A stretch of DNA of 64,000 nucleotides from Dokdonella_A ginsengisoli (lineage in GTDB: Bacteria > Pseudomonadota > Gammaproteobacteria > Xanthomonadales > Rhodanobacteraceae): contig NZ_JBHSHD010000006.1 of assembly GCF_042652785.1 (NCBI RefSeq), forward strand, positions 124,001 to 188,000, read 5' to 3'. A program made the position numbers and the translations under genes. Positions 26,710 to 36,037 of the stretch are shown here, piece by piece (position 1 is the stretch's first letter; every line of letters begins with the position of its first letter). The notes under the pieces are model-generated. The model was given only the letters and a program-made list of their open reading frames with translations. It had not been told where the DNA came from and made no database searches.

Positions 26710-27879
26710 ATGCAAACCCGTATCGAAACGAAGAAACCGAGCACGACCAAGCGCATGATCATCATGCTGTTGCTGGTCGGCCTGCTGCTGCTGTTGCTGG
26801 TCGGCTGGAACGTCGGTGGCCGCATGATGATGAAGGAGGCCATGTCGAAGATGACGGCGCCGCCGCAGACCGTCAGCTCGACCAAGGCCGGCAAGCAGGA
26901 GTGGCAGCCGCAGCAGTCCGCGGTCGGCACCCTGCGCGCGGCGCGCGGCGCCGATCTCGCCTTCGAGGTGGCCGGCCTGGTGACCAAGGTCGCGGTGCGC
27001 TCGGGCGACGAGGTCAAGCAGGGCGACCTGCTGGTGCAGCTGTTCGACGCCGACGAACAGGCGCAGCTCAAGCAGTTCGAGGCGGCCGCTTCGCTGGCCG
27101 AGGTCACCTTCAACCGCGCCAAGCAGCAGCTCGCCTCGCAGGCGATCAGCAAGGCCGACTACGACACCGCCGTCGCCGACCTCAAGGCCAAGCAGGCCGC
27201 GGTCGCGCAGCAGCAGGCGGTGATCGCCAAGAAGCAGCTGCGTGCGCCGTTCGCCGGCCGCGCCGGCATCGTCACCTTGAGCCCGGGCGCCTACGTCAAT
27301 CCCGGCGCGGCGATCGTGACCCTGCAGCAGCTCGATCCGGTCTACGTCGACTTCTTCGTGCCGCAGCGCAATCTCGCCGCGCTGAAGGTCGGCCAGCCGG
27401 CGACCCTGCGCCTGGACGCGTTCCCCGGCCGCGCCTTCGAGGGCAAGCTGACCGCGGTCAATCCGAAGGTCGACGGCGACACGCGCAACGTGCAGGCCGA
27501 GGTGCTGGTCGCCAATCCGGACCAGGCGCTGACGCCGGGCATGTTCGCCAACGTCGAGGTCGCGGTCGGTTCGCAGGAATCGCTGCTGACCCTGCCGCAG
27601 AGCGCGGTCACGTTCAATCCGTACGGCGAAACGGTGTTCCTGGTCGCGCGCTCGGGCAAGAAGGACGCGCAGGGCAAGGAGGAGATGCCGATCGCGCAGC
27701 AGGCGTTCGTGACCACCGGCGCCAAGCGCGGCGACCAGGTCGCGATCGTGAAGGGCATCGACGAAGGCGCCGAGATCGTCACCAGCGGCCAGCTCAAGCT
27801 CAAGAACGGCACGCCGCTGATCATCGACAACACCGTGCAGCCGCCGGACCAGACGAGCCCGAAGCCGCAGGAACACTGA
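26710..27879 (+). CDS. RND efflux periplasmic adaptor subunit (389 aa)
   Basis: A membrane-fusion protein joining the inner-membrane pump to the outer-membrane channel. An N-terminal anchor (residues ~16-35) precedes the barrel-sandwich lipoyl half-motifs (VTKVAVRSGDEVKQGDLLVQ and KKQLRAPFAGRAGIV). Between them is a helical hairpin (about 105-170). The beta-barrel region contains NPGAAIVTLQQLDPVYVDFF, and DTRNVQAEVLVAN with LTPGMFANVEV is the family's conserved end. ATG 26710 is the only sensible start. It is second in the operon, and the 96-nt gap before the permease holds no terminator. Confidence 0.95.
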   Translation: MQTRIETKKPSTTKRMIIMLLLVGLLLLLLVGWNVGGRMMMKEAMSKMTAPPQTVSSTKAGKQEWQPQQSAVGTLRAARGADLAFEVAGLVTKVAVRSGDEVKQGDLLVQLFDADEQAQLKQFEAAASLAEVTFNRAKQQLASQAISKADYDTAVADLKAKQAAVAQQQAVIAKKQLRAPFAGRAGIVTLSPGAYVNPGAAIVTLQQLDPVYVDFFVPQRNLAALKVGQPATLRLDAFPGRAFEGKLTAVNPKVDGDTRNVQAEVLVANPDQALTPGMFANVEVAVGSQESLLTLPQSAVTFNPYGETVFLVARSGKKDAQGKEEMPIAQQAFVTTGAKRGDQVAIVKGIDEGAEIVTSGQLKLKNGTPLIIDNTVQPPDQTSPKPQEH

Positions 27880-27975
27880 TTTTCGGCGCTCAACCGAGCG
27901 CGAAAGTCGAGAAGCGGCCGTCCGCGGCCGCGCTGTCCGCCGGCGGCCATTGCGTCGGCGGCGAAAGGTACCCCC

Positions 27976-30900
27976 ATGAATTTCACCGACATCTTCATCA
28001 AGAAACCGGTACTGGCGATCGTCGTCAGCCTGCTGATCCTCGTGCTCGGCCTGCGCTCGATCAGCGACCTGACGATCCGCCAGTACCCCAAGACCGAGAA
28101 CGCGGTCGTCACCGTGTCGACGACCTACTACGGCGCCGACGCGCAGACGATCGCCGGCTTCATCACGCAGCCGCTGGAACAGGCCATCGCGCAGGCGCAG
28201 GGCATCGACTACCTGTCCTCGTCGAGCCTGTCGGGCGTGTCGACCATCACCGCGACGCTGCAGCTGAACTACGACTCCAACCGCGCGCTGACCGAGATCC
28301 AGACCCAGGTCAGCTCGGTGCGCAACCAGCTGCCGCCGCAGGCGCAGCAGCCGGTGATCTCGGTCGCCGTCGGCGAGACTACCGACGCAATGTACCTCGG
28401 CTTCTACAGCACCACGCTGCCGACCAACAACATCACCGACTACCTGCTGCGCGTGGTCAAGCCGCAGCTGGACTCGATCGACGGCGTGCAGACCGCCGAG
28501 CTGCTCGGCGCGCGCCAGTTCGCGCTGCGCGCGTGGCTGGATCCGTCGCGCCTGGCCGCGCACGGCGTCACCGCCGGCGACGTCTACACCGCGCTGTCGG
28601 CCAACAACTACCTGACCGCGGTCGGCGCCAGCAAGGGCGACGCGGTGACGGTGCCGCTGACCGCGTCCACCGACCTGCACTCGGTGGAGGAATTCCGCCG
28701 GCTGGTGGTCAAGCAGAAGGACGGCGCGATCGTGCGCCTGGAGGACGTCGCCAACGTCGTGCTCGGCGCCGAGGACTACGATTCGGCGACCGCGCTGAAC
28801 GGACAGCAGTCGGTGTTCCTCGGCATCAAGGTGGCGCCGGACGCGAACGTGCTCGACGTCGCCGCGAAGGTGCGCGAGGTGTTCCCGGAGATCCAGAAGC
28901 AGCTGCCGACCGGCCTCAGCGCGAACATCGGCTACGACGCCACCGACTTCATCAACACCTCGATCGAGGAAGTGGTGAAGACGCTGGTCGAGGCGCTGGT
29001 CATCGTCACCCTCGTGATCTTCCTGTTCATGGGCAGCTTCCGCGCGGTGATCATCCCGGTGGTGGCGATGCCGCTGTCCCTGATCGGCACGTTCTTCGTG
29101 ATGCTCGCGCTCGGCTACTCGATCAACCTGATCACCCTGCTCGCGCTGGTGTTGGCGATCGGCCTGGTCGTCGACGACGCGATCATCGTGGTGGAGAACG
29201 TCGACCGCCACATGAAGGAGGAGGGCAAGACGCCGATGCAGGCCGCGTTGCTCGCCGCGCGCGAACTCGGCGGCCCGATCCTGGCGATGACCATCGTGCT
29301 GATCGCCGTGTACGTGCCGATCGGCTTCCAGGGCGGCCTGACCGGTGCGCTGTTCACCGAGTTCGCCTTCGTGCTGGCCGGCTCGGTCACGGTGTCGGCG
29401 GTGGTCGCGCTGGCGCTGTCGCCGATGATGTGCTCGCGCTTCTTCAAGGCCGAGCAGGAAAGCGGCCGCTTCGTGCAGTTCATCGACCGCCAGTTCGAAC
29501 GCCTGCACGGCGCCTACGAGCGCCGCCTGCACGGCACGCTGGACACCTGGATCGTGCCCGTCGTGATGGGTGTGCTGCTGCTCGGCGGCACGGTGTTTCT
29601 GTTCATGAATTCGAAGTCGGAGCTGGCGCCGGAAGAAGACCAGGGCATCGTCGTCGGCATGTCGCTGGCGGCGCCGAACGCTTCGCCGGCGCAGACCGTC
29701 TCGGTGATGAACCAGGCCTACGACGTGGCCAAGGCGCTGCCGGAAACCGACCTCGTGTTCCAGTTCACCGGCTTCTCCGGCCCGAACTCCGCGCTGACCG
29801 GCATCGTGTTCAAGCCCTGGGACCAGCGCGCGCGCAGCGCGCACGAGCTGCAGGAGGAACTGCAGGCCAAGTGGGGCGGCATCGCCGCGGCGAACACGGT
29901 GGCGTTCCAGTTCCCGCCGCTGCCCGGCGCCACCGGCATGCCGGTCGAGGTCGTGATGAAGACGACCGAGCCGTTCGAGAACCTGTACCAGGTCTCGCAG
30001 GCGGTGCTCGACAAGCTGCAGAAGAGCGGCATGTTCTTCTTCGTCGACACCAACCTGAAGATCGACAAGCCGCAGAGCACCGTCGAGATCGACCGCGACC
30101 TCGTCGCCACGCTCGGCCTCACGCAGCAGGACGTCGGCGCTTCGCTCGGTGCCGCGCTCGGCGGCGGCTACGTCAACTACTTCTCGATCGCCGGCCGCTC
30201 GTACAAGGTGATCCCGCAGGTGCTGCAGACCGACCGCCTCAATCCCGACCAGGTGCTGGACAACTACATCCGCGTGCAGGACGGCTCGGTGATTCCGTCC
30301 TCGACCATCGCCACGATCAGGAACGAAGTCGTGCCGCAGTCGCTCACGCGCTTCCAGCAGCTCAACTCGGTCACCTTCCAGGGCGTGCCGATGGTGGCGC
30401 AGGGCGATGCGATCGCGTTCGTCGAGCAGACCATCCGCGAGACCGCGCCGAGCACGTACCAGGTCGATCACTCCGGCCAGGCGCGCCAGTTCGTCACCGA
30501 GTCCGGCGGCTTCGCGCTGACCCTGCTGTTCGCGGTGATCATCGTGTTCCTGGCGCTGGCGGCGCAGTTCAACAGCTTGCGCGACCCGATCGTGATCCTG
30601 GTGTCGGTGCCGATGGCGCTGTTCGGCGCACTGGTGTTCATCAACATCCTGCCCGGGCTGGTCGGCATGAAGGCGATCGGTTTCGGCTGGAACACCTCGC
30701 TGAACATCTACACGCAGGTCGGACTGGTCACGCTGATGGGCCTGATCTCCAAGCACGGCATCCTGATCGTGCAGTTCGCCAACGAGATGCGGCGCGCCGG
30801 CATGACCAAGCGCGAGGCGATCGAGCATGCCTCGGCGGTGCGCCTGCGTCCGATCCTGATGACCACCGCGGCGATGGTGCTCGGCGTGATCCCGCTGGTG

Positions 30901-31086
30901 ATCGCCTCCGGTGCGGGCGCCGCGGGCCGCTTCAACATGGGCCTGGTCATCTCGACCGGCCTGACCATCGGCACGCTGTTCACGCTGTTCGTGGTGCCGG
31001 CGTTCTACATGCTGCTGGCCGAGGACCACCACGCCGAGAAGGCCAAGGACGTCAGCGCCGGCCTGGACGAGGCGGCGCTGGCCTGA
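27976..31086 (+). CDS. RND multidrug efflux transporter permease (1036 aa)
   Basis: An HAE-1-type proton-drug antiporter in the inner membrane. The N-terminus MNFTDIFIKKPVLAIVVSLL forms TM1. The proton-relay Asp pair is in LAIGLVVDDAIIVVENVDRH (TM4). Two large periplasmic loops follow TM1 and TM7, and the second half ends in the usual RLRPILMTTAAMVLGVIPL and FNMGLVISTGLTIGTLFTLF. The length is full and no disruption is seen. Substrates cannot be predicted; such pumps confer drug, dye or metabolite efflux. It is the last gene of the operon and is followed by a strong intrinsic terminator. Confidence 0.96.
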   Translation: MNFTDIFIKKPVLAIVVSLLILVLGLRSISDLTIRQYPKTENAVVTVSTTYYGADAQTIAGFITQPLEQAIAQAQGIDYLSSSSLSGVSTITATLQLNYDSNRALTEIQTQVSSVRNQLPPQAQQPVISVAVGETTDAMYLGFYSTTLPTNNITDYLLRVVKPQLDSIDGVQTAELLGARQFALRAWLDPSRLAAHGVTAGDVYTALSANNYLTAVGASKGDAVTVPLTASTDLHSVEEFRRLVVKQKDGAIVRLEDVANVVLGAEDYDSATALNGQQSVFLGIKVAPDANVLDVAAKVREVFPEIQKQLPTGLSANIGYDATDFINTSIEEVVKTLVEALVIVTLVIFLFMGSFRAVIIPVVAMPLSLIGTFFVMLALGYSINLITLLALVLAIGLVVDDAIIVVENVDRHMKEEGKTPMQAALLAARELGGPILAMTIVLIAVYVPIGFQGGLTGALFTEFAFVLAGSVTVSAVVALALSPMMCSRFFKAEQESGRFVQFIDRQFERLHGAYERRLHGTLDTWIVPVVMGVLLLGGTVFLFMNSKSELAPEEDQGIVVGMSLAAPNASPAQTVSVMNQAYDVAKALPETDLVFQFTGFSGPNSALTGIVFKPWDQRARSAHELQEELQAKWGGIAAANTVAFQFPPLPGATGMPVEVVMKTTEPFENLYQVSQAVLDKLQKSGMFFFVDTNLKIDKPQSTVEIDRDLVATLGLTQQDVGASLGAALGGGYVNYFSIAGRSYKVIPQVLQTDRLNPDQVLDNYIRVQDGSVIPSSTIATIRNEVVPQSLTRFQQLNSVTFQGVPMVAQGDAIAFVEQTIRETAPSTYQVDHSGQARQFVTESGGFALTLLFAVIIVFLALAAQFNSLRDPIVILVSVPMALFGALVFINILPGLVGMKAIGFGWNTSLNIYTQVGLVTLMGLISKHGILIVQFANEMRRAGMTKREAIEHASAVRLRPILMTTAAMVLGVIPLVIASGAGAAGRFNMGLVISTGLTIGTLFTLFVVPAFYMLLAEDHHAEKAKDVSAGLDEAALA

Positions 31087-31097
31087 CCTGTGCGACA

Positions 31098-31146
31098 CGG
31101 CGCGCGGCCACGGCTTTCCGGCCGCGGCCGCGCGCCGTTTTCTTTT
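31098..31146 (+). terminator. Intrinsic terminator of the efflux operon
   Basis: CGGCGCGCGGCC (31098-31109) pairs perfectly with GGCCGCGCGCCG (31126-31137) and is followed at once by TTTTCTTTT. It lies 11 nt after the permease stop. Confidence 0.9.
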
Positions 31147-31208
31147 CCGCGCCTTTCTTGCGCCGGCGCAAGAGTGGCTTAAGGTTTCGCGGCTAGACTG
31201 CGGCCGCC

Positions 31209-32750
31209 ATGCCGTCGCCGCCCTCCCTTCCCGTTTCCCGTGCCGCCTGGCGCAGCTGGCTGCTGCTCGCCTGCGTGATCGCCTACGCCTGCCTGCTGCA
31301 GGGCGTGCGCCCGCTGTACTCGCCCGACGAGGGCCGCTACACGAACGTCGCGCTGGGCATGCTCGACAGCGGCGACTGGATGCGGCCGATGCTGCATCCG
31401 GAAGTCGAGCACTGGTCCAAGCCGCCGCTGACCTACTGGAGCATCGCCGCGAGCTTCGCCACGTTCGGCCGCAGCGAGTTCGCCGCGCGCCTGCCGGGCG
31501 CGCTGGCGTTCGCCGGCGCGATCGTGTTGATGCTGCGCCTGGGCCGGCGCTTCGTGCCGCGGCAGCCGTGGCTGCCGGCGCTGGTGTACGCGAGCTTCGT
31601 CTTTCCATCGCTGGCGGCCAACCTGGTCACCACCGATTCGCTGCTGGCGCTGTGGGAAATTGCGCAGGTGGCCGTCTTCGTCGAGCTGTGGCACGCGGCG
31701 ACGCCGCAGGCCGCACGGCGCGCGCGCCTGCTGCTTGGCCTCGCCGCCGGCCTGGCCTTCATGACCAAGGGCCCGCCCGGCCTGCTCGCGCTGGCGGCCT
31801 GCTTCGCCTTCGCGTTCTGGAGCGAGCGCGGGCGCGGCCTGTACCGCACGTTCGGCTGGGACGCGCTGCTCGTGTTCCTGCTGGTCGGCGGCGCCTGGTA
31901 CGCGGTGATCGCCTGGCGCGAGCCCGGCGTGCTGCGCTATTTCGTGGTCGAGGAAGTGGTCAACCGCGTCGCCAGCGACAAGATGCACCGCAACGCCGAG
32001 TGGTACGGCGCGTTCAAGGTCTACCTGCCGACCCTGCTGCTCGGCAGCCTGCCGTGGCTGCCGCTGCTGCTCGCCGCCGCGTGGAAGTCGCGGCGCGGTG
32101 CGCTGGCGCGCTGGCGCGCGGACGACCAGGCCAGGTTGCTCACATGCTGGCTGCTGCTGCCGCTGGCGGTGTTCGTGCTGGCGCGCTCGCGCCTGCCGCT
32201 GTACGTGCTGCCGCTGTTCGCCCCGCTGGCGATCCTGGTGGCGCGGGCGCTCGCGCCGCTGGACCTGCACTCGCGCGGCCGCCTCACGCTGATCGCGCTG
32301 TGGTGCGCGGCGCTGGTGCTGGCGCGTGCCTTGCCCGCGCGGCTCGACGTCGACGAGGATGACCGCCGGCTGGCGCGGGACATCGCCGCGCAGCTGTCGC
32401 CGGTGCCCGACGAGATCGCCTTCGTCGAAACCGCGCCGCGCTTCGGGCTGCGCTTTTATCTGGGCAGCACGATCGAACGCCTGGACCTGCCCGACGAACC
32501 GCCGACGCCGCAGGCCGAGAACCTCTCGACCGAGGTGCTCGAGCAGGAGGGCTGCCGCCTGCTCGCCGTGCGCGAGGACGCGCGCGAGGCGCTCGAACGC
32601 GCGCTGACCGTGCACGAGGTGGAATGGTGGCGCCTGCGCGATGCGCGCGGCTACGCGCTGCTGGCGGAAATCGAGGGCGACTGCGCGTGGAAGGCGCAAG
32701 GGACCGGCATGACGGAGAATACGCCTCCGGGCGCGCCTCCCGCGCCGTGA
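31209..32750 (+). CDS. Glycosyltransferase family 39 / ArnT-like membrane transferase (513 aa)
   Basis: A polytopic inner-membrane transferase using a polyprenyl-phosphate sugar donor, with the fold of ArnT and protein mannosyltransferases. The first periplasmic loop carries the catalytic-type DE in SPDEGRYTNVALGMLDSGDW, followed by KPPLTYW, and about ten hydrophobic segments extend to residue ~365. The C-terminal ~130 residues are soluble and acidic. The acceptor (lipid A, protein or polysaccharide) cannot be judged; no aminoarabinose pathway genes are nearby. ATG 31209 lies just 10 nt downstream of a TAGACTG-containing promoter-like stretch. Confidence 0.88.
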   Translation: MPSPPSLPVSRAAWRSWLLLACVIAYACLLQGVRPLYSPDEGRYTNVALGMLDSGDWMRPMLHPEVEHWSKPPLTYWSIAASFATFGRSEFAARLPGALAFAGAIVLMLRLGRRFVPRQPWLPALVYASFVFPSLAANLVTTDSLLALWEIAQVAVFVELWHAATPQAARRARLLLGLAAGLAFMTKGPPGLLALAACFAFAFWSERGRGLYRTFGWDALLVFLLVGGAWYAVIAWREPGVLRYFVVEEVVNRVASDKMHRNAEWYGAFKVYLPTLLLGSLPWLPLLLAAAWKSRRGALARWRADDQARLLTCWLLLPLAVFVLARSRLPLYVLPLFAPLAILVARALAPLDLHSRGRLTLIALWCAALVLARALPARLDVDEDDRRLARDIAAQLSPVPDEIAFVETAPRFGLRFYLGSTIERLDLPDEPPTPQAENLSTEVLEQEGCRLLAVREDAREALERALTVHEVEWWRLRDARGYALLAEIEGDCAWKAQGTGMTENTPPGAPPAP

Positions 32751-32766
32751 ACGGACCGCCGTTTCG

Positions 32767-33594
32767 ATGACCCAGCCGCACCTCAGCCCGCTCGGGCAGA
32801 CCGTCGCCTACGCCAGCCGCTACGACGCCGGCCTGCTGTTTCCGATCCCGCGCGCGCAGGGCCGCGCCGAACTCGGCCTCGGCCAGGCGCTGCCGTTCCA
32901 CGGCGTGGACATCTGGAACGCCTACGAGCTGTCGTGGCTCGACGCGCGCGGCAAGCCGTGCGTCGCGCTGGGCGAATTCCGCGTGCCGGCCTCGTCGCCG
33001 GCGATCGTCGAATCGAAGTCGTTCAAGCTGTATCTCAACAGCTTCAACCAGGAGCGCATCGGCGACGCGCAGGCGCTGCGCGAAGTGCTCGTGCGCGATC
33101 TTTCCGCGGCGGCCGGCGCGCCGGTGGCGGTGACGATCACGCCGCCCGAGCGCTTCGCGGACGTCGCGCTGGCGGAACTTGCGGGCGAATCGATCGACGC
33201 GCTCGAGCTGGAGATCGACGACTACGGCCCGCCGAACGCCGGCCACCTGCGCCTGGCCGACGAGGCGGGCGAGGTGGAGGAAAGCCTGACCTCGGACCTG
33301 CTCAAGTCCAACTGCCCGGTGACCGGCCAGCCGGACTGGGCCAGCCTGCAGATCCGCTACGCCGGGCGCCGCATCGACCGCGCCGGCCTGCTGCGCTACG
33401 TGATCTCGTTCCGCGAGCACGCCGGCTTCCACGAGCAATGCGTCGAACGCATCCACGTCGACCTGATGCGCCGCTGCGCGCCGCGATGGCTCGAAGTGCA
33501 GGCACGCTACACGCGGCGCGGCGGACTGGACATCAACCCCTGGCGCGCCACGCACGCCGGCCAGCCGCCCAACCCGCGCGGTGCCCGCCAGTAG
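32767..33594 (+). CDS. queF: NADPH-dependent 7-cyano-7-deazaguanine reductase (type II, 275 aa)
   Basis: Reduces preQ0 to preQ1 in queuosine synthesis (cytoplasm). It is the long, bimodular QueF type. The NADPH-binding QueF motif is ESKSFKLYLNSFNQ (Glu82 on), the catalytic Cys183 lies in LKSNCPVTGQPDW with Asp190, and the SFREHAGFHEQC and YTRRGGLDINPWR segments close the fold. The length matches E. coli-type QueF. It starts 16 nt after the glycosyltransferase stop and may be co-transcribed with it, although no functional link is known. Other queuosine genes are not in the window. Confidence 0.97.
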   Translation: MTQPHLSPLGQTVAYASRYDAGLLFPIPRAQGRAELGLGQALPFHGVDIWNAYELSWLDARGKPCVALGEFRVPASSPAIVESKSFKLYLNSFNQERIGDAQALREVLVRDLSAAAGAPVAVTITPPERFADVALAELAGESIDALELEIDDYGPPNAGHLRLADEAGEVEESLTSDLLKSNCPVTGQPDWASLQIRYAGRRIDRAGLLRYVISFREHAGFHEQCVERIHVDLMRRCAPRWLEVQARYTRRGGLDINPWRATHAGQPPNPRGARQ

Positions 33595-33725
33595 CCGGCG
33601 CAACCTTCACGCCGCTGTCACCTGCGCCGCGTTGCGATTTGTAATCCTTCAAGGCGGCCTGCACTCACCCCCCGTTAAGCGGGATGAGGTGTAATGTTCA
33701 GGTTCGTAACGGAGAGGAGACGGAC

Positions 33726-34046
33726 GTGGGCAACGACCCGAACAAACCGAACTTTTCGAATGTGCAGAGCGGCTCGGAGACGACCGCTCCGGTGCCACCG
33801 AAGGCGGATTTCAACAACGTGCAGTCCGGTGTCACCTCGACCGCGCCGCTGGCCGAGCCGGCCGCTCCCGCGACCTACACGGTCGCCAGGGGCGACAGCC
33901 TGTCGAAGATCGCCAAGAAGGTGCTGGGCAACGCGAACCGCTGGCGCGAGATCTTCGACGCCAACCGCGACCAGATCGACAACCCCGACCTGATCCAGCC
34001 CGGCCAGGTCCTCAAACTTCCCGCCGACACCGCTTCCAAGGCCTGA
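33726..34046 (+). CDS. LysM-domain protein (106 aa)
   Basis: A small soluble protein with one LysM module at about residues 47-103 (TYTVARGDSLSKIAKKVLGN, ending PGQVLKLP), the fold that binds peptidoglycan-type glycans. GTG 33726 is chosen because GGAGAGGAG lies 6 nt upstream; an ATG-like start 14 codons earlier would overlap this Shine-Dalgarno. The N-terminal 45 residues contain two near-repeats (PNFSNVQSG and ADFNNVQSG) and no signal peptide. It therefore resembles cytoplasmic or periphery-associated YgaU/Kbp-like proteins more than a secreted hydrolase. The next gene is 16 nt away. Confidence 0.85.
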   Translation: MGNDPNKPNFSNVQSGSETTAPVPPKADFNNVQSGVTSTAPLAEPAAPATYTVARGDSLSKIAKKVLGNANRWREIFDANRDQIDNPDLIQPGQVLKLPADTASKA

Positions 34047-34062
34047 AAACGGAGACTACGAG

Positions 34063-34554
34063 ATGAAGATCCAACGCAGCCACCAAGTCACCCTGGTCGT
34101 CGCACTGGCCGGCGCGCTCGCGCTCTCCGCCTGCGGCAAGAAGGAAGAACCGGCTCCGGCCGCCCCGCCGCCGGCCGCCACCCCGGCGCCCGCTCCGGCT
34201 CCGACCACGCCGCCGCCCGCAGCGACGCCGGCGCCCGAACCCGTCGCGGTCGCCTCGGTCGACCTCGGCAACGACGACAAGGTCACCACGCCGACCACCA
34301 CCTTCACGCCGAAGGACACCATCTACGCCGCGGTCAAGACGACCGGCAGCGCGCCGATGGCGACCCTCGCGGCGAAGTGGAGCTACCAGGACGGCCAGAC
34401 CGTCAGCGAGTCGAGCCAGCCGCTGGCTCCGGAAGGCTCCAGCGTGACGACCTTCCACATCAGCAAGGCCGACGGCTGGCCGGCCGGCAACTACAAGGTG
34501 GAAATCTCGCTCGACGGCAAGCCGGCGGCGACCAAGGAATTCAGCGTCAAGTAA
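34063..34554 (+). CDS. Proline-rich lipoprotein (163 aa)
   Basis: A predicted lipoprotein: the signal sequence ends in the lipobox LSAC (Cys24), followed by GKKEEP. Residues ~30-62 are almost pure Pro, Ala and Thr, a flexible spacer through the periplasm or peptidoglycan layer. The remaining ~95 residues form a small beta-rich domain (TFTPKDTIYAAVKTTGSAP, and GWPAGNYKVEISLDG near the end), similar in pattern to Ig-like or BsuPI-like folds. ATG 34063 has GGAGAC upstream. Lying 16 nt after the LysM gene and before a strong terminator, it is likely co-expressed with it. Function unknown. Confidence 0.82.
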   Translation: MKIQRSHQVTLVVALAGALALSACGKKEEPAPAAPPPAATPAPAPAPTTPPPAATPAPEPVAVASVDLGNDDKVTTPTTTFTPKDTIYAAVKTTGSAPMATLAAKWSYQDGQTVSESSQPLAPEGSSVTTFHISKADGWPAGNYKVEISLDGKPAATKEFSVK

Positions 34555-34589
34555 ACCCGATGCCGCAGCCGCGGCACGTGGTCCCCATG

Positions 34590-34622
34590 AGAAGCGCGGA
34601 GCGATCCGCGCTTCTTTTTTTT
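34590..34622 (+). terminator. Intrinsic terminator after the LysM/lipoprotein pair
   Basis: AGAAGCGCGGA and TCCGCGCTTCT form an 11-bp stem around a GCGA loop, followed by seven T residues. It lies 35 nt after the lipoprotein stop. Confidence 0.92.
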
Positions 34623-34743
34623 GCGCGAACGCAGCGCTGTGGCGAGCGCGGCGGCGCCGTTGTGACATTTGGTGAGCGAACGGCGCTGAACCGGCCAGTT
34701 CACCAATCTTGACTGGCGGGTTGCGGCGCGGATTCGTCAAATG

Positions 34744-34759
34744 TGTGCGCTACATCACA
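34744..34759 (+). promoter_or_regulatory. Crp/Clp-like site upstream of the MHYT gene
   Basis: TGTGC, six bases, then TCACA: 9 of 10 positions match the CRP half-site consensus (TGTGA-N6-TCACA). It ends only 15 nt before the MHYT ATG, so binding would overlap the ribosome-binding or early transcribed region and would more likely repress. Confidence 0.4.
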
Positions 34760-34774
34760 TCAGGGGGCACGCAC

Positions 34775-35995
34775 ATGCAAGGCAGTCACGACCTCGAACT
34801 GGTCGCGCTTTCGTATCTGATCGCTTCGCTGGCGGGTTTCGTCGCCATCGAATTCGCCTCGCGCATGCGCGCGCGCAGCGCGAACCGTTTCGCCTGGCTG
34901 GTCGGCGGCGCGCTGGCGATGGGAACCGGCATCTGGTCGATGCACTTCGTCGGCATGACCGCCTTCTCCCTGCCGGTGCCGATCAGCTACGACAGCGGCA
35001 TCACCGCGCTGTCCTGGGTGGCGGCGGTGGCGGTTTCCGCATTCGCGCTGTACCTCGTCGGCTACGGCCAGCTCAGGCACTGGACGCTCGCCGTCGGCGC
35101 GCTGGTGATGGGCGCGGGCATCTGCGTGATGCACTACAGCGGCATGTGGGCGATGCGCATGGACCCGGGCATCGCCTACCAGCCGGCGCTGTTCGCCGCT
35201 TCGGCCGGCATCGCCGTCGCCGCCTCCGGCGCGGCCCTGCTGATCATCGCCTACCTGAAGGAAGTGCGCAGCTGGCGCGACGTGGCGATGCGCGTCGGCG
35301 CCGCGCTGATCATGGGCGTGGCCGTCACCGGCATGCACTACACCGGCATGGCCGCGGCGGAGTTCGCCGACGGCGCGTTCTGCTTCACCGGCAACCAGCT
35401 GCAGGCCAGCGAGCTGCCGATTCCGACCACGCTGGGCACCTTGCTGATCCTCGGCTTCGGCATCGCCTTCACCGTGATCGACGCGCGCGAAGTCGCCGCC
35501 GCACGGCGCGCGGTGCGCGAGCGCGACACGCGCGTGCGCGAACTCGCCTTCGTCGACCGTGAAACCGGCCTGCCCAACCGCGCGCGCCTGTCGCAGCTGA
35601 TCGTCGAGCGCATCCGCTCGCGCGGCACCGACGGCTTCGCCCTGGTCACCTTCCGCGTCGAGGGCCGCAACGGCCGCACGCCCAACGGCGAGACGATGAC
35701 CTGGATGCGCGAGCGCATCGCCCAGGCGCTGCCCGGCGCGATCATCGCGCGCACGCAGCCCGAACACCTGGTGGTGATGCTCAACGGCCGCGTCGACGAC
35801 GTGGCGCAGGCCTGCGCGCCGCTGGTGGACGTGCTGCGCCGCGAATTCGCCGCGCAGGGGCGCTACCAGCTGGTCACCAACAGCGCGCACTGCCCCAGCG
35901 ACGGCGACAACGCGCAGTGGCTGCTGCTGCGCGCGGCGCCGAAGTCGGCCATCGCCGACCACTTCGCACCGGCGCCTGCTCGCAAGAGCGCCTGA
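34775..35995 (+). CDS. MHYT-domain sensor with degenerate GGDEF-like tail (406 aa)
   Basis: A seven-helix membrane sensor; MHYT domains are thought to bind copper and sense O2, CO or NO. The three signature repeats are MHFVGM (56-61), MHYSGM (119-124) and MHYTGM (187-192), each at the end of a helix. After the last helix (around 245) a coiled linker leads to a region starting ELAFVDRETGLPNRARLSQL, which is the opening of a GGDEF domain. The GGDEF motif itself is absent, so cyclase activity is unlikely. ATG 34775 (MQGSHDLELVAL) is preferred; upstream in-frame codons cover the regulatory site. It may act as a c-di-GMP-independent regulator. Confidence 0.9.
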   Translation: MQGSHDLELVALSYLIASLAGFVAIEFASRMRARSANRFAWLVGGALAMGTGIWSMHFVGMTAFSLPVPISYDSGITALSWVAAVAVSAFALYLVGYGQLRHWTLAVGALVMGAGICVMHYSGMWAMRMDPGIAYQPALFAASAGIAVAASGAALLIIAYLKEVRSWRDVAMRVGAALIMGVAVTGMHYTGMAAAEFADGAFCFTGNQLQASELPIPTTLGTLLILGFGIAFTVIDAREVAAARRAVRERDTRVRELAFVDRETGLPNRARLSQLIVERIRSRGTDGFALVTFRVEGRNGRTPNGETMTWMRERIAQALPGAIIARTQPEHLVVMLNGRVDDVAQACAPLVDVLRREFAAQGRYQLVTNSAHCPSDGDNAQWLLLRAAPKSAIADHFAPAPARKSA

Positions 35996-36008
35996 GGCGT
36001 CGTTCTTT

Positions 36009-36036
36009 CGAAGGGCGCCGCGGCCGGCGCCCTTCG
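36009..36036. terminator. Hairpin between convergent MHYT and DegV genes
   Basis: CGAAGGGCGCCG and CGGCGCCCTTCG form a perfect 12-bp stem with a 4-nt loop in the 42-nt gap between convergent stops. No T-tract is present on either strand. Confidence 0.5.
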
Positions 36037-36037
36037 C

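Noticed and set aside
26392..31608. A 1738-codon minus-strand open frame across the efflux operon
   Set aside because: It is entirely antisense to three intact RND genes, and its His/Arg/Gln-rich translation is the usual mirror of GC-rich coding sequence.
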